DNA from: Trichobilharzia regenti
Lineage: Eukaryota; Platyhelminthes; Trematoda; Strigeidida; Schistosomatidae
Direction: 5' to 3'
NCBI GenBank assembly: GCA_944472135.2
Contig: OX235263.1
Location: 84,972,721-85,036,720, forward strand
DNA: 64,000 bases
A program made the translations under genes and the position numbers. Shown here piece after piece: positions 56,548 to 64,000 of this stretch. The notes under the pieces are model-generated. The model was not told where the DNA came from. It made no database searches and was given only the letters and a program-made list of their open reading frames with translations. Numbering within the stretch: position 1 is the first letter of the stretch; every line of letters starts with the position of its first letter.

Positions 56548-58409
56548 GCAATTGAGTCGATTTCTTATAAGGTAAAGGGTATACAAAAGCAGTTCATGAC
56601 CAATATTTCACTTAAAGCGTGATGTCGATTCATATGATTATGGGTGTTAACTTACAGTGTAGGGTGAAGTGTACACGAGACGAATAATTGAATAGGTTGA
56701 GCTGTAGCAATCGTAGTCACATTTACATTACACTAAAATATGCCACCAATTTCTTCGTCAGGTCTCACTGATAAGTGATGCCTGCGTCTAGCCATCATGA
56801 CAACTATAGCTACACTCAGATGGAACAAGTTAGGTCTGGCAAGCATGATGTTAAATATATTTAATGAAAAATAATAACAAGCAAATGTCTTTACGCAGCT
56901 GTTTGTCGTAATAATTGGGGCAATGTCGAATCGCTGTGACCGGGTTGACTGACGTTACCGGATATCCGCAAATAAGTAAACAAAGTGTTTTTTTAAATCG
57001 CTGAAGTAAGAAAGAAGTAATATTAAAGTTAAACATTTATATTTGCCTACCTTTGCTGAAAATGGTTCATTCTCCCTTCTCATTCTTCGTTCATGACAGC
57101 ATTCTTCTCTGGTTTTTACTGTCACACATATTGTTCATCTTCTAAAGGATAGCAGCAAGCAAATCATAATAATTAGAACAGGTTATTATAAGGATTAAAT
57201 TGTAAACCCTTCACAATGAACACTGTACATTTGGCTAAGTGCTATGTCCTTGGAATGTTAGTATACTTTTGCAATGTTTAATGCCAACCATATCGGTGTA
57301 AGCATAGAAAATATATCACGTTTTCCATGAAAATACAGCTTTGTTCAAACACTGGTGCTGTTGTGTTTCTAATAAAAACAACTAGACTGTAAGCAACCAA
57401 CTAGTAGGCACAAAGAGTAAGTCTCAGCTTTAATAAAGGCATATTCAGTTGAGATCAAATGTAGTGTAATAGTGCACAAATGAAAAGACCGTCGTGAAGT
57501 AGATAAGTGATATTTCAGTGACAGGTAAATTGAAATATCTGCCACGTTACAATTCCTAAGACAACCTGACATGTAAGATCTCTCACAAATTTTTGTAGGG
57601 CCTGTGGGGTACCATGGATGGTTTGCCGTCAATCTGAGCTTTGGAAGGATGATTTACAAATGCAAAAGGTAATAATCATCGAAACTGAGGTAGTATTTTC
57701 TAGCTGTTCGGCATTTTTTCCTTTGATGCAGTTTCTTATCAACAGTTTGCAGTATTCATAGTGGCTTTATAGGAACCTTCATTGTATCATGATTTTCATC
57801 AAATATCCGTTAACTCACAGAAGCAGGCATTAACCCCATACACTCAAGCATTGTAACCAGAGCATCACAAAATGCTTACAGATAACATGTTTAGTAATAA
57901 CTGCCTTAAATATATGAGCCATAAATGCATCTTCCATATCTTTCGTAGCCACAATTAAGTCATTAAGGATCTCAGAATATCTTAGTGATCTAAAACAAAA
58001 TAATTGTTAAGATTGATATTACCTATGTAACAGGTGTAGTAGTGGTATGACACGGCTGCTAGCTACTAATCAACAGAAAGCTGATACTCATTTTAAGTAC
58101 GCTGACTTTAAGTTCTCTACCATTGCCTGTAGTATATTTTCAACATTAATATCTGAAACAATTCGCAAAAAACAAACCTTCAACGCACTATAACGCAAAT
58201 AATAGAATTTCTATGCGAACATTTTAAAAGGGATGACAAATCTATTGATAATTCGTCCGAGATATAAAAACTAGTCAAATATGATCTATTTCAAAAAAAA
58301 GGAGTTTATAACGCTTAAAGCAAAGAACGCGGCAAACGATGAAATTGCGCAATAAACACAGGTTATAACCTATAACCCAACACCCGTAAAAATATGCAGA
58401 AGTTCAATT
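56548..58409. other. No feature recognised
   Basis: AT-rich DNA between the Gypsy-type element and the tandem array. Short minus frames (56851-57036, 57369-57632) are unrecognised. Confidence 0.4.
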
Positions 58410-58456
58410 GAGCAAACGAATATGAAGAGATCGTTCAATCTTCAACTACATTGACA
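58410..58456 (-). repeat. Truncated terminal LTR of the array
   Basis: ATCGTTCAATCTTCAACTAC and ATTGACA (58430-58456) match the U3 end of the full LTRs; identity fades left of 58429. Confidence 0.75.
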
Positions 58457-59206
58457 CTCCCCGGCAAAATACGGATCCATCCCTTTTTTCCATCACGACC
58501 AATACACGTTGACTTGGATGCCATTGCGAGAACCTGGGTCACACGGACAGAGCTGAAATGGAAAACAAACAGAAAAGCCAACACACCACAAGCATACTCA
58601 CAGCACAATCTCACACATCAATGACGACCTGAGCCTTCCAGTTAAAGGCTTCCTCTTGCAACACAATCGCCACTTGCTAGAATGACTCTTGCAGAATGCA
58701 GCGTGACCATAGCAGCACCTCACGATACTCTACGCACATCCTCTTATCCACTCACTACCAATTACCACTGCAATCGCTTGTCACTCATTCTGCCTCACTT
58801 CTAGTAACGGTGACGTATGCGAGCCTCAGTCGTTTACACTCTTTCTCCCCGGCGTGTCGGACCGCAGCTAACAATTATCTCCGTGTGCATTTCATCCTCA
58901 GCAATAGCCTCACCGGCGTATACGACCCATCTGCTGTCTCTAACATCAATCATTTCATTCACGGATGTAGAAGACTAGAAACAACTTCAGAAGTAATCAC
59001 GACGAACAATTTAAGAAAATTATGCAGTAACAAAAAGATATGAAAACAACGAGTAAACACAATGAATCCAAAAACACCAACTGATATGACGCACCACATA
59101 TATACACACAATGCACCTGTCCTCGCAGATCATGTCTTGACGGAGTCTTTTCGAAGAATCTCAGGACTCACACCAGTACGCCTACAACCCTTCTCAGGTT
59201 GACGCC

Positions 59207-60013
59207 CTAGGTTGGAAAATCGTCGCAGAGTTCATTTACTGACTTCCCGCTATCAGCTATATCCTCAAATCTGAACGGTAACACGCTCATGTCATTGTAT
59301 CGTAGAATATAGATGAATAATAGACACACAACGTATCTGGTCAACCAAGCGTAGGCACAGAGTAATTTACACCAAAGATAATAGCATTCAAATAGTAACT
59401 TGAAACTAGAAATGCCTTTATTCTTGCAAGTCAGTTTAAAAATTACCCTCTCATATAAACCTGGCTTATCCTCTCTCAACTGAGCAATATCTTTCTTCTT
59501 TTCAAATCCACTAATGCTAGCATAGTCATGGCACAAGGCACTTGAGTTCATAGACGTACCTTTCATTGTGGATGACAACAGCGACGACGATTGAGTGACA
59601 CAAGTTGATGAACTTAGCGGTGCATCAGAGGCTTTTGTTTTCGGACATTTACAAGGTTGTCTAACCGCAAGACTACCACCAATGCTGTCTTTTATTATTA
59701 GCTCCAGTTTAGCACTAGCATTTGTTGATAGGTGGGCTACACGCTGGTCATTTACACCGACGGTTTCATGAGTATCCATAACTTCTAACACTGCATCTGC
59801 TCTTAAATCTCCTTCACGTTCAAGTTTTACGGAACTTTTATTCAGCTCAGAAGTACTAGTAATAGGCATTCCGTTCACCTCATCATGATCAGCCAAAGAC
59901 AAATCTGCACTATCATGATCACTGTCACAAATATCCACTTTACCTCCGTTTGTATGATCAACTTCATTATTTACAGACTCTTTAATAACAGCAGCAGATA
60001 ATTTCTTCTTCAC
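59207..60013 (-). CDS. Unit 1 interior frame, 268 aa, unknown protein
   Basis: Unrecognised. The first about 190 residues are polar, Ser/Asp/Glu-rich and look like an unstructured protein or exon (DSDHDSADLSLADHDEVNG, KCPKTKASDAPLSSS). About residues 205-235 are hydrophobic (LLFECYYLWCKLLCAYAWL), possibly a membrane segment or read-through of non-coding DNA. The preceding minus frame (59982-60203) ends 30 nt inside this one in another phase, suggesting one ancestral frame split by an indel or splice. The array copy at 61548-62354 differs at a single residue (Lys to Ile). Could be captured host sequence; function unknown. Confidence 0.45.
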   Translation of the reverse strand: MKKKLSAAVIKESVNNEVDHTNGGKVDICDSDHDSADLSLADHDEVNGMPITSTSELNKSSVKLEREGDLRADAVLEVMDTHETVGVNDQRVAHLSTNASAKLELIIKDSIGGSLAVRQPCKCPKTKASDAPLSSSTCVTQSSSLLSSTMKGTSMNSSALCHDYASISGFEKKKDIAQLREDKPGLYERVIFKLTCKNKGISSFKLLFECYYLWCKLLCAYAWLTRYVVCLLFIYILRYNDMSVLPFRFEDIADSGKSVNELCDDFPT

Positions 60014-60203
60014 AAATCCTTAAAGGTTTTATACCTTCACTTTGACTAGTACTACTTTGAAAAATTGTGGAGTCAGAAGTGGACTCTGAAATTGTAACTC
60101 TCTTCTTCTGCACAAATCGCAGAGTCGTCTGCGACACTCTATTCAACAATGGCTTACCAGTTGCAACTCCAGGCTTCTTCATCGCACCGTTATCGTCACA
60201 CAA
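59982..60203 (-). CDS. Unit 1 upstream frame, 73 aa, unknown
   Basis: Starts MCDDNGAMKKPGVATG and has a basic stretch SQTTLRFVQKKRV that loosely resembles a PCNA-binding (PIP-box) motif; that resemblance is weak. Followed in another frame by the 268-aa frame. A complex polar sequence rather than low complexity. The copy at 62323-62544 differs by Val to Ala. Confidence 0.4.
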   Translation of the reverse strand: MCDDNGAMKKPGVATGKPLLNRVSQTTLRFVQKKRVTISESTSDSTIFQSSTSQSEGIKPLRICEEEIICCCY

Positions 60204-60438
60204 TTCGGAGTCAGACCTTCATGACGATGATTTCACATTGAGCTTACTATTAAACTTGCACAGTGCTTCAAAGTTCGCCCTTGTATGCACCTCTTGCAAA
60301 CGTGTAAAACACAACTGTGTTTACCCCGTAACTTGTAACCTATCTGTTGAGGATGTCCCACGAAAGCCGTTGCACTCACTGAGTTTATATGGATTAGTAG
60401 ACACCACAAAGCTTTCTCGATATCCACTTTTCTGACAC

Positions 60439-60797
60439 TGTCAGCCACGTCTCATAAACCGTTAATGCCCAGCTCTCGCTGCACTCGGACTCACGCTGTT
60501 CCTTGAAGTTTCTCAGAAACGCTTAGTTATAACGGACGCAAAAACCAAAACACCAATTGGCGACTCGAGGATTCTTTATTGTTACACCAACATATAAACA
60601 CTGTTACAACTAAGGTCTGTGAACAAATATTACAATAATAAATCACAATATTACTTCTGACGGTCTATTGCTGACTTCTTTCTGAACAGCGACCGATGAG
60701 ACGATGACTGTCGTATTGATGCCTCCGCGAAAATTGGGGAAGTTGATTTTGAGCAAACAACCATGAATTGATCGTTCAATCTTCAACTACATTGACA
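60439..60797 (-). repeat. LTR between units 1 and 2
   Basis: 359 bp. On the minus strand it starts TGTCAATGTAGTTGAAGATTG and ends CGTGGCTGACA. It contains AATAAA (60571-60580 region). The interior side upstream on the minus strand has a purine-rich GGAAAAAAGGGATGG and GCCGGGGAG just before the LTR, suitable as a polypurine tract. Confidence 0.88.
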
Positions 60798-61547
60798 CTC
60801 CCCGGCAAAATACGGATCCATCCCTTTTTTCCATCACGACCAATACACGTTGACTTGGATGCCATTGCGAGAACCTGGGTCACACGGACAGAGCTGAAAT
60901 GGAAAACAAACAGAAAAGCCAACACACCACAAGCATACCCACAGCACAATCTCACACATCAATGACGACCTGAGCCTTCCAGTTAAAGGCTTCCTCTTGC
61001 AACACAATCGCCACTTGCTAGAATGACTCTTGCAGAATGCAGCGTGACCATAGCAGCACCTCACGATACTCTACGCACATCCTCTTATCCACTCACTACC
61101 AATTACCACTGCAATCGCTTGTCACTCATTCTGCCTCACTTCTAGTAACGGTGACGTATGCGAGCCTCAGTCGTTTACACTCTTTCTCCCCGGCGTGTCG
61201 GACCGCAGCTAACAATTATCTCCGTGTGCATTTCATCCTCAGCAATAGCCTCACCGGCGTATACGACCCATCTGCTGTCTCTAACATCAATCATTTCATT
61301 CACGGATGTAGAAGACTAGAAACAACTTCAGAAGTAATCACGACGAACAATTTAAGAAAATTATGCAGTAACAAAAAGATATGAAAACAACGAGTAAACA
61401 CAATGAATCCAAAAACACCAACTGATATGACGCACCACATATATACACACAATGCACCTGTCCTCGCAGATCATGTCTTGACGGAGTCTTTTCGAAGAAT
61501 CTCAGGACTCACACCAGTACGCCTACAACCCTTCTCAGGTTGACGCC

Positions 61548-62354
61548 CTAGGTTGGAAAATCGTCGCAGAGTTCATTTACTGACTTCCCGCTATCAGCTA
61601 TATCCTCAAATCTGAACGGTAACACGCTCATGTCATTGTATCGTAGAATATAGATGAATAATAGACACACAACGTATCTGGTCAACCAAGCGTAGGCACA
61701 GAGTAATTTACACCAAAGATAATAGCATTCAAATAGTAACTTGAAACTAGAAATGCCTTTATTCTTGCAAGTCAGTTTAAAAATTACCCTCTCATATAAA
61801 CCTGGCTTATCCTCTCTCAACTGAGCAATATCTTTCTTCTTTTCAAATCCACTAATGCTAGCATAGTCATGGCACAAGGCACTTGAGTTCATAGACGTAC
61901 CTTTCATTGTGGATGACAACAGCGACGACGATTGAGTGACACAAGTTGATGAACTTAGCGGTGCATCAGAGGCTTTTGTTTTCGGACATTTACAAGGTTG
62001 TCTAACCGCAAGACTACCACCAATGCTGTCTTTTATTATTAGCTCCAGTTTAGCACTAGCATTTGTTGATAGGTGGGCTACACGCTGGTCATTTACACCG
62101 ACGGTTTCATGAGTATCCATAACTTCTAACACTGCATCTGCTCTTAAATCTCCTTCACGTTCAAGTTTTACGGAACTTTTATTCAGCTCAGAAGTACTAG
62201 TAATAGGCATTCCGTTCACCTCATCATGATCAGCCAAAGACAAATCTGCACTATCATGATCACTGTCACAAATATCCACTATACCTCCGTTTGTATGATC
62301 AACTTCATTATTTACAGACTCTTTAATAACAGCAGCAGATAATTTCTTCTTCAC
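61548..62354 (-). CDS. Unit 2 interior frame, 268 aa, unknown protein
   Basis: Second copy of the frame at 59207-60013, identical except Ile for Lys near residue 25. It shows the array is nearly homogeneous. No family recognised. Confidence 0.45.
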   Translation of the reverse strand: MKKKLSAAVIKESVNNEVDHTNGGIVDICDSDHDSADLSLADHDEVNGMPITSTSELNKSSVKLEREGDLRADAVLEVMDTHETVGVNDQRVAHLSTNASAKLELIIKDSIGGSLAVRQPCKCPKTKASDAPLSSSTCVTQSSSLLSSTMKGTSMNSSALCHDYASISGFEKKKDIAQLREDKPGLYERVIFKLTCKNKGISSFKLLFECYYLWCKLLCAYAWLTRYVVCLLFIYILRYNDMSVLPFRFEDIADSGKSVNELCDDFPT

Positions 62355-62544
62355 AAATCCTTAAAGGTTTTATACCTTCACTTTGACTAGTACTACTTTG
62401 AAAAATTGTGGAGTCAGAAGTGGACTCTGAAATTGCAACTCTCTTCTTCTGCACAAATCGCAGAGTCGTCTGCGACACTCTATTCAACAATGGCTTACCA
62501 GTTGCAACTCCAGGCTTCTTCATCGCACCGTTATCGTCACACAA
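62323..62544 (-). CDS. Unit 2 upstream frame, 73 aa, unknown
   Basis: Copy of 59982-60203 with one Val to Ala change; same overlap with the 268-aa frame. Confidence 0.4.
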   Translation of the reverse strand: MCDDNGAMKKPGVATGKPLLNRVSQTTLRFVQKKRVAISESTSDSTIFQSSTSQSEGIKPLRICEEEIICCCY

Positions 62545-62779
62545 TTCGGAGTCAGACCTTCATGACGATGATTTCACATTGAGCTTACTATTAAACTTGC
62601 ACAGTGCTTCAAAGTTCGCCCTTGTATGCACCTCTTGCAAACGTGTAAAACACAACTGTGTTTACCCCGTAACTTGTAACCTATCTGTTGAGGATGTCCC
62701 ACGAAAGCCGTTGCACTCACTGAGTTTATATGGATTAGTAGACACCACAAAGCTTTCTCGATATCCACTTTTCTGATAC

Positions 62780-63138
62780 TGTCAGCCACGTCTCATAAAC
62801 CGTTAATGCCCAGCTCTCGCTGCACTCGGACTCACGCTGTTCCTTGAAGTTTCTCAGAAACGCTTAGTTATAACGGACGCAAAAACCAAAACACCAATTG
62901 GCGACTCGAGGATTCTTTATTGTTACACCAACATATAAACACTGTTACAACTAAGGTCTGTGAACAAATATTACAATAATAAATCACAATATTACTTCTG
63001 ACGGTCTATTGCTGACTTCTTTCTGAACAGCGACCGATGAGACGATGACTGTCGTATTGATGCCTCCGCGAAAATTGGGGAAGTTGATTTTGAGCAAACA
63101 ACCATGAATTGATCGTTCAATCTTCAACTACATTGACA
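62780..63138 (-). repeat. LTR between units 2 and 3
   Basis: Same as 60439-60797, shifted by exactly 2341 bp. Confidence 0.88.
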
Positions 63139-64000
63139 CTCCCCGGCAAAATACGGATCCATCCCTTTTTTCCATCACGACCAATACACGTTGACTTGGA
63201 TGCCATTGCGAGAACCTGGGTCACACGGACAGAGCTGAAATGGAAAACAAACAGAAAAGCCAACACACCACAAGCATACCCACAGCACAATCTCACACAT
63301 CAATGACGACCTGAGCCTTCCAGTTAAAGGCTTCCTCTTGCAACACAATCGCCACTTGCTAGAATGACTCTTGCAGAATGCAGCGTGACCATAGCAGCAC
63401 CTCACGATACTCTACGCACATCCTCTTATCCACTCACTACCAATTACCACTGCAATCGCTTGTCACTCATTCTGCCTCACTTCTAGTAACGGTGACGTAT
63501 GCGAGCCTCAGTCGTTTACACTCTTTCTCCCCGGCGTGTCGGACCGCAGCTAACAATTATCTCCGTGTGCATTTCATCCTCAGCAATAGCCTCACCGGCG
63601 TATACGACCCATCTGCTGTCTCTAACATCAATCATTTCATTCACGGATGTAGAAGACTAGAAACAACTTCAGAAGTAATCACGACGAACAATTTAAGAAA
63701 ATTATGCAGTAACAAAAAGATATGAAAACAACGAGTAAACACAATGAATCCAAAAACACCAACTGATATGACGCACCACATATATACACACAATGCACCT
63801 GTCCTCGCAGATCATGTCTTGACGGAGTCTTTTCGAAGAATCTCAGGACTCACACCAGTACGCCTACAACCCTTCTCAGGTTGACGCCCTAGGTTGGAAA
63901 ATCGTCGCAGAGTTCATTTACTGACTTCCCGCTATCAGCTATATCCTCAAATCTGAACGGTAACACGCTCATGTCATTGTATCGTAGAATATAGATGAAT

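Larger units (their letters stand above)
58410..64000 (-). mobile_element. Head-to-tail array of 2341-bp LTR-plus-interior units
   Basis: Features at p recur at p+2341 and p+4682 through to the right edge (about 2.4 units visible). Each unit is one LTR (359 bp) and a 1982-bp interior, all on the minus strand. Successive units share a single LTR, as expected from LTR-LTR recombination. By eye the first two units differ at four positions (58598/60939, 59940/62281, 60095/62436, 60436/62777). No gag, protease, RT or integrase motif is present, so the unit is non-autonomous. The leftmost LTR is cut to about 30-45 bp. Confidence 0.92.

Noticed and set aside
58696..60435. Plus-strand frames of 115 and 122 codons in each array unit
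   Set aside because: Transcription direction implied by LTR ends, the AATAAA and the polypurine tract is minus. These frames repeat only because the unit repeats.

Overview
This is a repeat-dominated stretch of a flatworm genome, almost certainly a blood fluke (Schistosoma). The evidence is a Sm-alpha-type SINE carrying a hammerhead ribozyme core, two schistosome-style RTE-like non-LTR retrotransposon families, a Penelope-like element, abundant tRNA-derived SINEs and AT-rich unique DNA. There is no prokaryotic signature.

Host coding content is small. Three minus-strand exons (34338-34214, 34163-33968, 26475-26301) splice in frame with canonical GT/AG borders. They encode the proline-rich, CRIB and autoinhibitory parts of a group I p21-activated kinase (PAK). 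The intron between the second and third exon is about 7.5 kb and is packed with mobile elements. I did not find the kinase-domain exons or the N-terminal exons.

Layout. 1-590: open RT fragment running off the left edge. 600-6500: SINEs and a 5'-truncated RTE-like copy with an uninterrupted RT frame and an 11-bp target duplication (1017-2824). 7000-14500: RTE fragments, and an antisense 28S rRNA pseudogene (9765-10735) split by a SINE and ending inside the R2 retrotransposon target site. 14500-26000: SINEs, three hammerhead-related loci, a solo-like LTR, a 275-bp element with about 60-bp inverted termini, and an unclassified dispersed repeat. 26300-34340: PAK exons; the intron holds a decayed RTE copy into which a full-coding Penelope-like element has inserted. 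That element has a 792-bp inverted duplicate of its 3' end and a 404-bp pure poly(A) tract. 34400-52100: mostly decayed RTE, CR1/Jockey and Penelope pieces plus two isolated LTR copies. 53686-56542: a young Gypsy-type LTR element with intact gag-protease, an internal deletion joining RT to integrase, LTRs of 471/472 bp and a 5-bp target duplication. 58410-64000: a head-to-tail array of 2341-bp units, each one LTR (359 bp) plus a 1982-bp internal region without polymerase genes. The units are almost identical and the array continues past the right edge.

The sequence therefore reads as successive nested insertions around one signalling gene. The youngest events, by intactness and repeat identity, are the 2341-bp array, the Gypsy deletion derivative, the Penelope-like element and the RTE copy at 1017-2824. 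RTE-A and RTE-B are labels used only within this report. Boundaries of degenerate repeats are approximate, since they were read by eye.
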